A stretch of DNA of 57,611 nt from Kiloniellales bacterium (lineage in GTDB: Bacteria; Pseudomonadota; Alphaproteobacteria; Kiloniellales; JAKSBE01). The DNA lies in assembly GCA_022361275.1 (NCBI GenBank), contig JAKSBE010000589.1, positions 1-57,611 of the forward strand, written 5' to 3'. Each line of letters begins with the position of its first letter. Position 1 is the first letter of the stretch. A model generated the notes under the pieces. That model saw nothing but the letters and a program-made list of their open reading frames with translations. It searched no databases and had not been told where the DNA came from. Both the position numbers and the translations under genes were made by a program. This document shows, one piece after another, positions 1-10,289 of this stretch.

Positions 1-42
1 CGCCAGCTCCAGCAGAGCCGCGTCCGGCAGGTGGTGCAATGA
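1..42 (+). CDS. livH: C-terminal end of an upstream gene, probably the LivH permease (partial)
   Basis: Frame 1 is open from the window edge to a TGA at 40-42 and encodes the 13-residue tail RQLQQSRVRQVVQ. The stop overlaps the ATG of livM in an ATGA arrangement, which implies translational coupling. In Liv operons the gene before livM is normally livH, the other inner-membrane permease. The identity is therefore inferred from order alone, because too little protein is visible to recognise. Confidence 0.5.
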   Translation, partial: RQLQQSRVRQVVQ

Positions 43-1115
43 GCCGGACACGCCGACAGCTCGGCCTCTACGCCGCGGTCCTGGTCGCCGGGGTCGTGGC
101 GCCGCTGGTCTTTCCCGCCTACACCAACCAGCTCTCGGTGCTCTGGGTCATGATCCTCTTCGCCCTGACCTGGGACGTCATGGGCGGGCAGATGGGCTAC
201 AACTCGCTGGGCAACATCTTCTTCTTCGGCGCCGGGATGTACATCTGCGCCGTGGTGCAGATCGGCCTCTACTACGACGTCGGCGCCTACACCTCCGCCT
301 TCGGCGCGATCAAGGTCGACTTCACCTTCGACCAGTACTTCACCGGGCTGGCCGTGGGACTGGTCGTGGCCGCGTTTCTCTCCGCGCTCTTCGCCGTGGT
401 CTTCGGCTGGATCGTCTTCGGCCTGAGGGGGCCCTACTTCGCCATCGGCACCCTGGGCGTCGCGATCGCCGCCGGCGAGCTGGTCGGGGCCTGGACCTGG
501 GTCGGCGGCGGCGGCGGCATCTCCATGCCGACCTATCCCGGCGAGCCCGACACCCGCTCGCTGCTCTACTACTTCCTCTCGATGGCCGCCGCGATCGCCA
601 CCTTCTCCTTCCTGCGCTGGCTCTATGGCAAGCGTTTCAAACTGGCGATCAACGCGATCCGCGACGACGAGGAGAAGGCCGAGGCCATGGGGCTGCACAC
701 CGTGCGCCACAAGACCGTGGCCTGGGCCATAGCGGCTTTCTTCCTGGGCATTTCCGGCGGCATCTTCGGCAACATGATCGGCTTCATCGAGCCTCTGGAA
801 GTCGCCTTCCCGACGGTCACCTTCGGCATCTTCATGGTCGTCATGGCCCTGCTCGGCGGCAAGGGCACGCTTTGGGGACCCGTCCTGGGCGCGACCCTGT
901 TCCACGCGATCAAGGAGGTCACCTGGACCCATCTGGAAGGCTGGCAGTGGGTCGCCCTGGGCCTGATCCTGATCGTCAGCGTGGTCTATTTCCAGCAGGG
1001 CATCCTGGGCTGGGCCCAGGACCGCTGGCCGGAGTTCTTCGGCATCCGGGTCGAGGCCGCGCCGGCCGAGGAGAGCGAAGGGCCCGCCGGCATGCCGCAG
1101 AGGGCGGGCGAATGA
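39..1115 (+). CDS. livM: Branched-chain amino acid ABC transporter permease LivM
   Basis: Inner-membrane permease of a high-affinity branched-chain amino acid (or related amide/amino acid) ABC importer. The 358-residue protein is mostly hydrophobic helices. It carries the family stretch FAIGTLGVA near residues 134-142 and the cytoplasmic coupling loop around AIRDDEEKAEAMG at about 204-218, which docks with the ATPases. The start overlaps the stop of the preceding gene (ATGA), and its own stop overlaps livG in the same way, so the genes are one operon. The C-terminal tail is soluble and acidic. No substrate-binding protein gene is visible in the window; it may lie upstream. Confidence 0.93.
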   Translation: MSRTRRQLGLYAAVLVAGVVAPLVFPAYTNQLSVLWVMILFALTWDVMGGQMGYNSLGNIFFFGAGMYICAVVQIGLYYDVGAYTSAFGAIKVDFTFDQYFTGLAVGLVVAAFLSALFAVVFGWIVFGLRGPYFAIGTLGVAIAAGELVGAWTWVGGGGGISMPTYPGEPDTRSLLYYFLSMAAAIATFSFLRWLYGKRFKLAINAIRDDEEKAEAMGLHTVRHKTVAWAIAAFFLGISGGIFGNMIGFIEPLEVAFPTVTFGIFMVVMALLGGKGTLWGPVLGATLFHAIKEVTWTHLEGWQWVALGLILIVSVVYFQQGILGWAQDRWPEFFGIRVEAAPAEESEGPAGMPQRAGE

Positions 1116-1855
1116 CGCCGCAGATCGAGGTCGAGAACGTCTCCAAGGCCTTCGGCGGCGTCCAGGCCAACCGCGACATCTCGCTTGCCGTGCCCCAGGG
1201 CCGCATCACCGGCTTGATCGGCCCCAACGGCTCGGGCAAGACGACACTGTTCAACTCGGTGGTCGGCTACCATCCCATCGACAGCGGCTCGATCCGCTTC
1301 GAGGGCCGGGAGATCTCCAAGCTGCGGGTGCCGCAGATCGCCCGTCTGGGCCTGCTGCGCACCTTCCAGCAGACCCGCATCTATTCCAAGATGAACTGCG
1401 TGGAGAACATGCTGATCTCGGTGCCGCACCGCAGCGGCGACTGGTCGACCATGTTCGGCGTGTTTCCAGCGGAGCTGACCGACAAGGCCGAGCACCTGCT
1501 TGAGTTCGTCGGCCTCTACAGCAAGCGCAAGCTGAACTCCGGTGATCTCTCCTTCGGCCAGCAGAAGCTGCTGGAGTTCGCCATGGCCCTGATGAACGAG
1601 CCCAAGACGCTGCTGCTCGACGAGCCGACGGCCGGGATCAACCCGACCCTGATCAACGGGCTGATCGACCGTCTGAAGCGGGCCAACGAGGAGTTCGGCA
1701 TCACGCTTTTCGTCATCGAGCACAATATGCGCGTCATCATGAACCTCGCCGAGCGCATCTACTGCCTGGCGCACGGCGAACTGCTGGCCGAGGGCACGCC
1801 CGAGGAGATCCGCAGCGACCAGCGGGTCGTCGACGCCTACCTGGGAGCGCATTGA
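1112..1855 (+). CDS. livG: Branched-chain amino acid ABC transporter ATPase LivG
   Basis: One of the two ATPases of the Liv importer, acting on the cytoplasmic face of LivM/LivH. The 247-residue protein has Walker A GPNGSGKT at about 37-44, the signature LSFGQ at 146-150, Walker B LLLDEP at 167-172 and a switch histidine in VIEHNM. The ATG at 1112 overlaps the livM stop. A longer open frame reaches further upstream, but it only covers livM in another frame. LivG-type ATPases carry the insertion seen here between Walker A and the signature. Substrate class is inferred from the family. Confidence 0.94.
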   Translation: MTPQIEVENVSKAFGGVQANRDISLAVPQGRITGLIGPNGSGKTTLFNSVVGYHPIDSGSIRFEGREISKLRVPQIARLGLLRTFQQTRIYSKMNCVENMLISVPHRSGDWSTMFGVFPAELTDKAEHLLEFVGLYSKRKLNSGDLSFGQQKLLEFAMALMNEPKTLLLDEPTAGINPTLINGLIDRLKRANEEFGITLFVIEHNMRVIMNLAERIYCLAHGELLAEGTPEEIRSDQRVVDAYLGAH

Positions 1856-2736
1856 TGCCCGAATCCGAAGACCCGCAGAGGAGTGGCGACCAGCGGGTCA
1901 CCGGCTATGGCGGCGGCTCGGTCGGGACGGTGATCTCGGTCGAGGACGTCAACCGCCAGGCCGCGGCCATCGCCGAGGCCGGCGTCTCCGCAGGGCGGGT
2001 CGCCGAACTGGCCGGGCCCGAGCCCTTCGTCAAGATCGAGCGGCTGCGCGCCGGCTACGGCAAGATGGAGATCCTGCACGGCTTCAACCTGCAGGTCGCG
2101 CGCCGGCAATCGCTCTGCCTGATCGGCCCCAACGGCGCCGGCAAGTCGACCGTGCTGCATTCGATTTTCGGCTTCACCGACATCTTCGACGGCCGTATCT
2201 CCGTCGGCGGCAAGGACGTCACGCGGCTGTCCGCCAAGGACAAGCTCAAGACCGCGGGGATCGCCTACATCCTGCAGGACAAGTCGGTCTTCCCCGGCAT
2301 GACCGTCGAGGAGAACCTCTGGATGGGCGGCTATCTGATGGACAAGCCCCAGCGGGCCAAGGAGAAGGCCGAGGAGATTTTCGGCAAGTATCCGCGCCTG
2401 GCCGAACGGCGCGCGCACCCGGCCAAGGTGCTCTCCGGCGGCGAGCGCCGCCTGCTGGAGATTTCCCGTGCGCTGGTGATGGACCCCGAGGTCCTGCTGG
2501 TCGACGAGCCCTCGATCGGCCTCGAGCCGCGCTTCATCGACATGGTCTTCGAGATCCTTGACGATCTCCAGAGGGGCGAAGGCAAGACGATCATCATGGT
2601 CGAGCAGAACGCCAAGAAGGGGCTGGAGTTCGCCGACATCGGCTATGTCCTGGTCTCCGGCCAGCTTGCCATGGCGGGCCCGGGCAAGGCGCTGCTCGAG
2701 GACCCCGAGGTCGGCCGCCTGTTCCTCGGCGGCTGA
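1855..2736 (+). CDS. livF: Branched-chain amino acid ABC transporter ATPase LivF, with N-terminal extension
   Basis: Second ATPase of the Liv importer. The ATG at 1855 shares its A with the livG stop (TGATG). Walker A GPNGAGKS lies at about 91-98, the signature LSGGE at 193-197 and Walker B LLVDEP at 214-219. Typical LivF proteins are about 235 residues and begin almost directly at the first ATPase strand. This one has 293 residues because some 57 extra residues, rich in Gly, Ser, Glu and Ala, precede FVKIERL. The extension is in the same open frame and has no recognised domain. An internal start cannot be excluded. Confidence 0.9.
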   Translation: MPESEDPQRSGDQRVTGYGGGSVGTVISVEDVNRQAAAIAEAGVSAGRVAELAGPEPFVKIERLRAGYGKMEILHGFNLQVARRQSLCLIGPNGAGKSTVLHSIFGFTDIFDGRISVGGKDVTRLSAKDKLKTAGIAYILQDKSVFPGMTVEENLWMGGYLMDKPQRAKEKAEEIFGKYPRLAERRAHPAKVLSGGERRLLEISRALVMDPEVLLVDEPSIGLEPRFIDMVFEILDDLQRGEGKTIIMVEQNAKKGLEFADIGYVLVSGQLAMAGPGKALLEDPEVGRLFLGG

Positions 2737-2775
2737 CGATGCCGAACAGCCAGGCATTCCGGCGCAGCCCGCCGA

Positions 2776-2808
2776 ATGTCATGCCCGGACCTGATCCGGC
2801 CATGACAT
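2776..2808. repeat. Palindromic intergenic repeat after livF
   Basis: A hairpin with arms TGTCATGCCCGGA and TCCGGCCATGACA around the loop CCTGA lies 40 bp after the livF stop. Sequences of the type GTCATGCCCGG...CCGG are common dispersed palindromes in alphaproteobacterial intergenic DNA. It has no T-run, so it may protect or end the liv transcript rather than act as a classical terminator. Confidence 0.6.
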
Positions 2809-2926
2809 AGCGGGTAACCTCGGGGCAGAATCGGAGCCGCCGGCATCAGCCAATCTTGTTCGCCTGCCGCCGGCCGAGCTAGGTTGGCAGCCTTGGACGG
2901 GTTTTCGACTTGGGAGGGTTTCAAGA

Positions 2927-3511
2927 ATGGAGATGTCCGGCGAATACCGCATCGCGGCGGCGCGGGAGAAAGTCTGGGCGGCCCTCAACGATCCGGCGGT
3001 GCTGAAACAGGCGATTCCCGGCTGCCAGGAGCTCGAGCGGACCGCGGACAACGAGTTCACCGCCAAGGTCCGTGCCAAGGTCGGCCCGGTCTCGGCCACC
3101 TTTACCGGCAAGGTCAACCTCGCCGACATGAACCCGCCGGAGAGCTACACCATCGCCGGCGAGGGCCAAGGCGGCGCCGCCGGCTTCGCCAAGGGCAGCG
3201 CGGCGATCCGGCTGAGCGAGGATGGCGTGGCGACCATTCTGAACTACGACGCCAAGGCGCAGGTGGGCGGCAAGCTGGCGCAGATCGGCTCGCGCCTGAT
3301 CGGCGGCACCGCGAAGAAGCTGGCCGACGAGTTCTTCGGTAACTTCAGCGACCTCGTGGCACCGGCCGCGGAAGAAGCCCCGGCCGAAGTGGTCGCTGCC
3401 CCGGAGGCTGCCCCTGCCGCCGAAAAGCGCGGACTGTCGCCGGCGATGTGGATCCTCGGCGTGGTCGTGGTCGTGGGCTTGCTTCTGATCCTCTTCAGCG
3501 GCGCCTTCTAA
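2927..3511 (+). CDS. coxG: CoxG-like SRPBCC protein with C-terminal membrane anchor
   Basis: Member of the carbon monoxide dehydrogenase subunit G family. It has an SRPBCC/START-like fold over about residues 1-145 and an Ala/Glu/Pro-rich linker at about 146-165. One C-terminal membrane helix follows (ILGVVVVVGLLLILF), which in characterised CoxG recruits the molybdenum hydroxylase to the membrane. The start MEMSGEYRI follows GGGAGG at a normal distance. It lies 3 kb upstream of coxSLM, separated by a histidine kinase gene and two terminators, so it is probably transcribed separately. Its membrane-recruitment role here is inferred from the family. Confidence 0.88.
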   Translation: MEMSGEYRIAAAREKVWAALNDPAVLKQAIPGCQELERTADNEFTAKVRAKVGPVSATFTGKVNLADMNPPESYTIAGEGQGGAAGFAKGSAAIRLSEDGVATILNYDAKAQVGGKLAQIGSRLIGGTAKKLADEFFGNFSDLVAPAAEEAPAEVVAAPEAAPAAEKRGLSPAMWILGVVVVVGLLLILFSGAF

Positions 3512-3577
3512 AGCCGGATTCAGTCTTCTCAGAGGGGCCGCGCGCCGGCGCCGTCTGTTCAAGCGGATCGTGAGGAG

Positions 3578-3605
3578 ATCGGCCGAGAGGCCGATTTCTT
3601 CTTTG
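3578..3605 (+). terminator. Probable rho-independent terminator after coxG
   Basis: A perfect 7-bp stem, ATCGGCC/GGCCGAT, with a GAGA loop is followed by the pyrimidine tail TTCTTCTTT. It lies 67 bp after the coxG stop and upstream of the kinase gene. Confidence 0.7.
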
Positions 3606-3716
3606 CGTTAACCAATTCTTTCATCCTCCGGCGCTCGATTCTCCTTGGCGCGCGGGACGTCGCACCGGCATGGCGGCGCCTCCGCGGGATCCGGTCCTGG
3701 GCGGCTGAAGTGCTGT

Positions 3717-6293
3717 ATGTTCCAGCTCCTTAGATACTTCTCCATCACGAGCGCGCTGGCGATCATCTGTATGACGCTGATCGCCGTCGTGCTGTACAGG
3801 AACAGCGCCATCGAGGAGGTCGTGGTCGCCGCGGAATCCCACAACGCCGCCCTCGCCCGCGCCCTCGCCAACACGCTCCTGCCGGACTTCGGCCGCCATG
3901 CCTCGACAATCGAAGAACAGGACGGCGACCGGCTCCGCGGCCGGCTGGAGACCGCCGAGTTGGACCGGCGGGTGAAGGCGCTGACCCGCGGCCTTCCCGT
4001 ATTGAGGATCCGGGTCTTCCGGACCGACGGCTTCACCGTCTATTCCTCGCAGGCCGACCAGATCGGCGAGCGGAAGGACAACGCAGGCTTCCGACGCGCC
4101 GCCGAGGACGGCAAGCCGGCCAGCCGGCACGGCTACCGGAGCAGGCTCAGCGCTTTCTCGGGCGAGTTGCAGAACCGGGACCTGGTCGAGAGTTACATCC
4201 CGATCGTCGGGCCGGACGGCGCTGTCGAAGCTGTCGTGGAGATCTACTCCGACGTCACCCTGGCCATGGCCCGGGTGACCAACAACACGATCAGCTACCT
4301 TGGCAGCCTGTTCCTGATCAGCCTTGCCCTCTACTCCCTGCTCTACGTGATCGTCCGGCGGGCGGACCGCATCCTGAACCGGCAGCACATCGAGCTGGAC
4401 GAGGCCAGGACCGGCCTGCAGGCGAAGAGCAGCCTGCTGGAGCAAGAGATCCAGCAGCGCCGCCGCGCGGAAGCCGCGCTCGAGGAAGTACAGCAGGACC
4501 TCGAGGTCCGGGTCGAGGAGCGGATCCGCGAGCTGCGCCGCGAGGTCACCGAGCGCCGTCAGGCGGAAACCGCGTTGCGCAACGCCAAGGAGGACGCCGA
4601 GGCCGCCAACCGCTCCAAGTCCGAGTTCCTGGCCAACATGAGCCATGAAATCCGGACCCCTCTGAACGGGATTATCGGCATGGCCGGCATGCTGCTCGAT
4701 TCCGACCTCGGCGAGGACGAGCACCACTACGCCGAGGTGATCCGCCATTCCGGCGAATCGCTGCTGGCGATCATCAACGATATCCTGGACTTCTCGAAGA
4801 TCGAAGCCGGCCGGCTGCAACTCGAGACCGTCGACTTCGACCTCCCGACCCTGCTCGACGGCGTGGTCCAGATCCTGACCCCCGAGGCCCACGGCAAGGG
4901 CCTGGCCCTGCCGGTCTTCCTCGACCCCGAGGTGCCGGGCCGGCTTTGCGGCGACGAGGCCCGGCTCCGGCAGATCCTGCTCAACCTGGTCGCCAATGCC
5001 ATCAAGTTCACCGGGGCCGGCGGTGTTACGACGCAGATTACGCTGCTGGACGACATCGCCGCCGAAAACAGCGTGGTCCTGAAGTTCGAGGTCATCGATT
5101 CAGGGATCGGGATCGCGACCCAGGCCCAAAACCGGATCTTCGAACAGTTCGCCCAGGTCGACAGCTCCACCTCCCGCCGGCACGGTGGCGCCGGCCTCGG
5201 GCTCGCCATCTGCAAGCGCCTGGTCGGCGCCATGGGGGGCGACCTGGGCGTGGTCAGCCAGCTGGGCGAAGGCAGCCGTTTCTGGTTCACCCTGCCCCTG
5301 GGCCGACAGGGCAGCCGGGCCGACGCGGACTGGCTCGGGAGCCTGCGAGGTATCTGTGCCGGGCTGAAAGTGCTGGTGGTCGACGACAATCCGGTCAACC
5401 GCCGCGCCTTCGAAGACCAACTGACCGTGCTCGGCTGCGCGACCACGGTTCTGCCCGACGCCCTTTCGGCGCTCGAGGCCCTGAAGGCGGCCGCGGAAGG
5501 CGACGCGCGCTTCGACATCGTCATCATCGATCATCTGATGCCCGGTACCGACGGAGGCGCCCTGTGCAAGATGATCCGGGCGGTGCCCGCGCTCGCGGAT
5601 CTCAAACTGGTCATCGCCTCGGTCGCCGGGCTGCGCAACAACGGCAAGGCGGCCCGCGAAATGGGCTTCGACGTGGCGCTGTCCAAGCCGCTGCGACCCA
5701 ACAGCCTCGTCAAGTGCCTGCGGGCGCTGCTGGCCGACGCACCCGCCGGAGCGGGCGAAGGCGTCTTGGTCCAGGCTGAAGCGGAGGCGCAACCCCGCGC
5801 GAAGATCCGGATTCTGCTTGCCGAGGACAACCCGGTCAACCAGCGGGTCATGATCGCCCTGCTCGCGAAGTCCGGCGTGCGGGTCGACGTCGCCGGCAAC
5901 GGGGTGGAGGCGATCGAGGCGGTGCGCAGCCGGCCCTACGACCTGATCCTGATGGATATCCAGATGCCCGAGCTGGACGGCGTGCAGGCCGCCCGCAGAA
6001 TCCGCGAGCTGGAAGGCGAGATGGGACACATCCCGATCATCGCCGTCACCGCCCACGCGATGAAGGGCGATCGCGAGAAGTACCTCCAGGCGGGCATGAA
6101 CGACTATCTGCCCAAGCCGATCAACCGCGCCGAGCTGCTGAGTAAGATCGACTATTGGGCCGAGTGGCGGCGCAACGAGCCCGATCCGGCCGGCACCGCG
6201 CCGGACCGGGCCGTCGAGACCGGCAGGACCGCGGCCCGGAAGAAACGCGGCAGCGGGACACGCAAGACGAAACGCCAACGCGGCACAGTCTGA
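3717..6293 (+). CDS. Hybrid sensor histidine kinase with two receiver domains
   Basis: Membrane sensor kinase of 858 residues. Helix 1 lies at about 9-28, the extracytoplasmic sensor region at about 30-190 (no named domain recognised) and helix 2 at about 193-214. A coiled-coil linker at 225-300 leads to the HisKA phosphoacceptor H310 (NMSHEIRTP). The ATPase domain has an N-box near NAIKF 427-431, DSGIG at 461-465 and GAGLGLA at 491-497. Receiver 1 carries acceptor D605 and receiver 2 carries D747. The C-terminus is a basic tail, and no HPt domain is present. The ATG at 3717 directly precedes the first helix. The location between coxG and coxSLM suggests, but does not show, control of that cluster. 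Confidence 0.9.
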   Translation: MFQLLRYFSITSALAIICMTLIAVVLYRNSAIEEVVVAAESHNAALARALANTLLPDFGRHASTIEEQDGDRLRGRLETAELDRRVKALTRGLPVLRIRVFRTDGFTVYSSQADQIGERKDNAGFRRAAEDGKPASRHGYRSRLSAFSGELQNRDLVESYIPIVGPDGAVEAVVEIYSDVTLAMARVTNNTISYLGSLFLISLALYSLLYVIVRRADRILNRQHIELDEARTGLQAKSSLLEQEIQQRRRAEAALEEVQQDLEVRVEERIRELRREVTERRQAETALRNAKEDAEAANRSKSEFLANMSHEIRTPLNGIIGMAGMLLDSDLGEDEHHYAEVIRHSGESLLAIINDILDFSKIEAGRLQLETVDFDLPTLLDGVVQILTPEAHGKGLALPVFLDPEVPGRLCGDEARLRQILLNLVANAIKFTGAGGVTTQITLLDDIAAENSVVLKFEVIDSGIGIATQAQNRIFEQFAQVDSSTSRRHGGAGLGLAICKRLVGAMGGDLGVVSQLGEGSRFWFTLPLGRQGSRADADWLGSLRGICAGLKVLVVDDNPVNRRAFEDQLTVLGCATTVLPDALSALEALKAAAEGDARFDIVIIDHLMPGTDGGALCKMIRAVPALADLKLVIASVAGLRNNGKAAREMGFDVALSKPLRPNSLVKCLRALLADAPAGAGEGVLVQAEAEAQPRAKIRILLAEDNPVNQRVMIALLAKSGVRVDVAGNGVEAIEAVRSRPYDLILMDIQMPELDGVQAARRIRELEGEMGHIPIIAVTAHAMKGDREKYLQAGMNDYLPKPINRAELLSKIDYWAEWRRNEPDPAGTAPDRAVETGRTAARKKRGSGTRKTKRQRGTV

Positions 6294-6350
6294 CCGTCGG
6301 ACCGCGCGGCCCTTCTCTTCCCAGCCCGTTCCGGCCGCCCGATTCCCCAG

Positions 6351-6377
6351 GCCCGGCGCCGGTCCCGGGTTTTTCTT
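6351..6377 (+). terminator. Probable rho-independent terminator after the hybrid kinase
   Basis: A GC-rich stem (CCCGG/CCGGG) followed by TTTTTCTT lies 58 bp past the kinase stop and ahead of coxS. The stem is short but the T-run is clear. Confidence 0.55.
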
Positions 6378-6525
6378 AGTGACGCGCTGGCGGTGCCTTG
6401 GTACATGATTAACGACGCCATCGGGCGCGGTTGCAGCCGTGATCGCGGCGGCGGTGCGGGAAAGTATCCGTAGCGAGAACGGCCCGGAAAAGGGCCGCGG
6501 ATCAGTCGAATGGGAGGAGATCCGA

Positions 6526-6993
<468 letters not shown>

Positions 6994-6996
6994 GCC

Positions 6997-9363
6997 ATGC
7001 CTGACACAGGAATCGGCGCCAGCGTTCGCCGCAAGGAAGACCAGCGCTTTCTCACCGGCAAGGGCCGCTACACCGACGATCTCAACCGGCCCGGCCAGAT
7101 CCACGCCGTCTTCGTGCGCTCGCCGCACGCCCATGCCACGGTCGCCTCGATCAAGACCGATGCCGCGGCGGCCGCGCCCGGCGTCATCGCCGTCTTCACC
7201 GGCAAGGACATGGAGGCCGACGGCGTCGGCTCCCTGCCTTGCGGCTGGACCGTGACCGACAAGCACGGCGAGGCGCACAAGGCGCCGCCGCACTTCCCCC
7301 TGGTCCGCGACAAGGTGCGCTACGTCGGCGACCACGTCGCCGTGGTCCTGGCCGAGAGCGCGGCCGCGGCGACCGATGCCGCGGAACTGGTCGAGGTCGA
7401 CTACGAGGTCCTGCCGGTCAACGTCGATCCGACCAAGGCCATGGACGAACCGCTGCTGCACGACGAGGCGCCGAGCAACCTCTGCTACGACTGGGAACTG
7501 GGCGACCAGGCCGCGGTCGACGAGGCCATGTCGCGGGCGGCCCACGTCACCAAGCTGGACCTTGTCAACAATCGCCTGATCCCCAACGCCATCGAGCCGC
7601 GGGCGGCGATCGCCGAATACGACACCGGCACCGACAGCTACACGCTCTATTCGACCAGCCAGAACCCGCATCTGCTGCGGCTGATCCTCTGTGCCTTCGT
7701 GCTCGGCATCCCGGAATCGAAGCTGCGGGTCATCGCCCCCGACGTCGGAGGCGGCTTCGGCTCCAAGATCTATTGCTATGCCGAAGAGACGGTCTGCACC
7801 TGGGCCGCGAAGAGGACCGGCCGGCCGGTGAAGTGGACGGGCGATCGCTCGGAAGCCTTCCTGGCCGACGCCCACGGCCGCGACCACGTCACCCAGGTCG
7901 AGCTGGGCATGGATGCCGAGGGCAAGTTCGTCGCCATGAAGGTCGACACCACCGCCAACCTCGGCGCCTACCTCTCGAACTTCGCGACCAGCATTCCGAC
8001 CTATCTCTACGCGACCCTCCTGGCGGGTCAGTACACGACCCCGGTCATCTACTGCAACGTCAAGGCGGTCTTCACCAACACCGCTCCGGTCGATGCCTAT
8101 CGCGGCGCCGGCCGGCCGGAGGCGACCTACGTGATCGAGCGGATCGTCGAGGCCGCCGCGCGTGAGCTGGGGGTCGATCCGGCGGAGCTGCGCAAGCGCA
8201 ACTTCATCCCGCCGGACGCCTTCCCCTATGCCACGCCGGTGGCCCTGACCTACGACTCCGGCCAGTACGAGCTGGCGCTGAACAAGGCGCTGGAGCTGAT
8301 CGACTACGGCGGCTTCCCGGCCCGCCGCGAGGCCTCCAAGGCCAAGGGCAAGCTGCGCGGTATCGGCTTCTCCGCCTATATCGAGGCCTGCGGCATCGCG
8401 CCCTCGGCGGTCGTGGGCTCCCTGGGCGCGGGCGTCGGCCTCTACGAGTCCGGGCAGGTGCGTTTCAACCCGACCGGCACCGTCTCGGTCTTCACCGGGT
8501 CGCACAGCCACGGCCAGGGCCACGAGACCACCTTCTCGCAACTGGTCTCCGACACCCTGGGCGTGCCCATCGAGAACGTCGAGATCGTCCACGGCGACAC
8601 CGGGTCGATCCCCTTCGGCATGGGCACCTACGGCTCGCGCTCGCTGGCCGTCGGCGGCTCGGCGCTCAGCAAGGCCTGCGACAAGATCATCGAGAAGGGC
8701 AAGAAGATCGCCGCGCACCTGATGGAGGCCTCGGTCGACGACATCGAGTTCGACCGGGGCACCTTCCGGGTCGCCGGCACCGACAAGGAGAAGACCATCG
8801 GCGAGATCGCCTTCACCGCCTACGTCCCGCACAACTACCCGGAGGACCTGGAGCCGGGCCTCGACGAGACCTCCTTCTACGATCCGCTGAACTTCACCTA
8901 TCCGGCGGGGACCCATATCTGCGAGCTGGAGATCGACCCTGAGACCGGCGTGATCGAGATCGTGGATTGGGCCGCGGTCGACGACTTCGGCAAGGTGATC
9001 AACCCGATGATCGTCGAAGGCCAGGTCCATGGCGGCATCGCCCAAGGCGTCGGCCAGGCCATGCTCGAGAACTGCGTCTACGACGCCGAGGGCCAGCTCC
9101 TGACCGGCTCCTACATGGACTATTGCATGCCGCGGGCCGACGACCTGCCGTCCTTCAAGGTCGAGACCACCGAGACGCCCTGCCCGCACAATCCCTTGGG
9201 AGTCAAGGGCTGCGGCGAGGCAGGTGCGATCGCGGCGCCCGCGGCCTTCATGAACGCGGTGACCGACGCCCTGGGGACCGAGGACATCGCCATGCCGGCC
9301 AGCCCGGAGAAGGTCTGGCGGATCGCAGCACAGGCGGCCCAGGCGGCCCAGGGCGCCGAGTAA
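6997..9363 (+). CDS. coxL: Molybdenum hydroxylase large subunit, form II CoxL type
   Basis: Catalytic Mo-cofactor subunit of 788 residues in the aerobic CO dehydrogenase/xanthine oxidase family. It has GGGFGSK at about 251-257 (cofactor binding) and a C-terminal GCGEAGA motif whose glutamate, about E741, matches the catalytic base of the family. The active-site loop at about 367-373 reads AYRGAGR. Proven CO dehydrogenases (form I) have AYxCSFR with a Cys ligand for copper; this loop is the form II type, which lacks that cysteine. Real activity on CO is therefore uncertain, and another aldehyde or heterocycle is possible. It sits between coxS and coxM. Confidence 0.94.
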   Translation: MPDTGIGASVRRKEDQRFLTGKGRYTDDLNRPGQIHAVFVRSPHAHATVASIKTDAAAAAPGVIAVFTGKDMEADGVGSLPCGWTVTDKHGEAHKAPPHFPLVRDKVRYVGDHVAVVLAESAAAATDAAELVEVDYEVLPVNVDPTKAMDEPLLHDEAPSNLCYDWELGDQAAVDEAMSRAAHVTKLDLVNNRLIPNAIEPRAAIAEYDTGTDSYTLYSTSQNPHLLRLILCAFVLGIPESKLRVIAPDVGGGFGSKIYCYAEETVCTWAAKRTGRPVKWTGDRSEAFLADAHGRDHVTQVELGMDAEGKFVAMKVDTTANLGAYLSNFATSIPTYLYATLLAGQYTTPVIYCNVKAVFTNTAPVDAYRGAGRPEATYVIERIVEAAARELGVDPAELRKRNFIPPDAFPYATPVALTYDSGQYELALNKALELIDYGGFPARREASKAKGKLRGIGFSAYIEACGIAPSAVVGSLGAGVGLYESGQVRFNPTGTVSVFTGSHSHGQGHETTFSQLVSDTLGVPIENVEIVHGDTGSIPFGMGTYGSRSLAVGGSALSKACDKIIEKGKKIAAHLMEASVDDIEFDRGTFRVAGTDKEKTIGEIAFTAYVPHNYPEDLEPGLDETSFYDPLNFTYPAGTHICELEIDPETGVIEIVDWAAVDDFGKVINPMIVEGQVHGGIAQGVGQAMLENCVYDAEGQLLTGSYMDYCMPRADDLPSFKVETTETPCPHNPLGVKGCGEAGAIAAPAAFMNAVTDALGTEDIAMPASPEKVWRIAAQAAQAAQGAE

Positions 9364-9376
9364 GGGAGGACGTGCC

Positions 9377-10171
9377 ATGTATGAGTTCAACTACCATCGT
9401 CCCGCCAGCCTCGATGCGGCCGCCAGCGCGCTGAGCGGCGCCGGCGAAGGCAAGCTCGTCGCCGGCGGCATGACGCTGATCCCGACGCTGAAGCAGCGCC
9501 TGGCCCAGCCCTCGGACCTGATCGACCTCAGTGCGGTCGCCGACCTCAAGGGCATCTTCGAGGACGGCGGCGGCATCGTGATCGGGGCCATGACCACCCA
9601 TGCCGAGGTGGCAGGCGACGCCACCGTCAGGGCCAAGATCCCGGCCCTCGCCGATCTGGCCGAAGGCATCGGCGACGTCCAGGTGCGCAACCGCGGCACG
9701 ATCGGCGGCTCGATCGCCAACGCCGATCCGGCGGCCGACTACCCGGGCGGCCTGGTCGGCCTGGGCGCGACGGTCCGGACAAACAAGCGCGAGATCGCCG
9801 CCGACGACTTCTTCACCGGGATGTTCGAGACCGCGCTGGCCGAGGACGAAATCGTCACCGCCGTGGCCTTCCCGGTGCCGGACAAGGCGGCCTACGTCAA
9901 GTTCGCCAACCCGGCCTCGCGATACGCCGTCGTCGGCGTCATGGTCAGCCAGGGCACGGCCGGGGTCCGCGTCGCGGTGACCGGCGCCGGGCCCTCGGTC
10001 TTCCGGGTCGCCGAGATGGAATCGGCCCTGGCCTCGAACTTCTCGGCCGCCGCCATCGAAAGCATCTCGGTGCCGGCCGATGGCCTCAACAGCGACATCC
10101 ATGCCAGCGCCGAGTACCGCGCCCACCTGGTGGGAGTCATGGCCCGTCGGGCGACCGCTGCCGCGGGCTGA
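9377..10171 (+). CDS. coxM: Molybdenum hydroxylase medium subunit CoxM (FAD)
   Basis: FAD subunit of the same hydroxylase, 264 residues. The N-terminal FAD-binding domain shows the family motifs AGGMTLIP at about 31-38 and TIGGSIANADPAAD at about 111-124. The CO dehydrogenase flavoprotein C-terminal domain follows. The start lies 13 bp after coxL and is preceded by GGGAGGA. A strong hairpin terminator follows the gene, so coxSLM appears to be a complete transcription unit. Confidence 0.94.
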   Translation: MYEFNYHRPASLDAAASALSGAGEGKLVAGGMTLIPTLKQRLAQPSDLIDLSAVADLKGIFEDGGGIVIGAMTTHAEVAGDATVRAKIPALADLAEGIGDVQVRNRGTIGGSIANADPAADYPGGLVGLGATVRTNKREIAADDFFTGMFETALAEDEIVTAVAFPVPDKAAYVKFANPASRYAVVGVMVSQGTAGVRVAVTGAGPSVFRVAEMESALASNFSAAAIESISVPADGLNSDIHASAEYRAHLVGVMARRATAAAG

Positions 10172-10198
10172 CGACAGGAGGTCCTTGCTTCGCTTGCA

Positions 10199-10242
10199 AG
10201 ACCCGGTGGTCCTGCGCAGGGACCGCCGGGTCTCGGCTTTTC
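10199..10242 (+). terminator. Strong rho-independent terminator after coxM
   Basis: The stem AGACCCGG...CCGGGTCT continues with GGTCC/GGACC around a GCGC loop and is followed by CGGCTTTT. It ends coxSLM 28 bp past the coxM stop and separates it from ydbH. Confidence 0.75.
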
Positions 10243-10289
10243 GGCGCTGCCAACACGGGCCGCCTTTCGCGGCTCAGGGCTAGAGGATC

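Noticed and set aside
6391..6410. GGCGGTGCCTTGGT as a possible sigma-54 promoter for coxS
   Set aside because: The -24/-12 GG and GC elements do not have the needed spacing and sequence.
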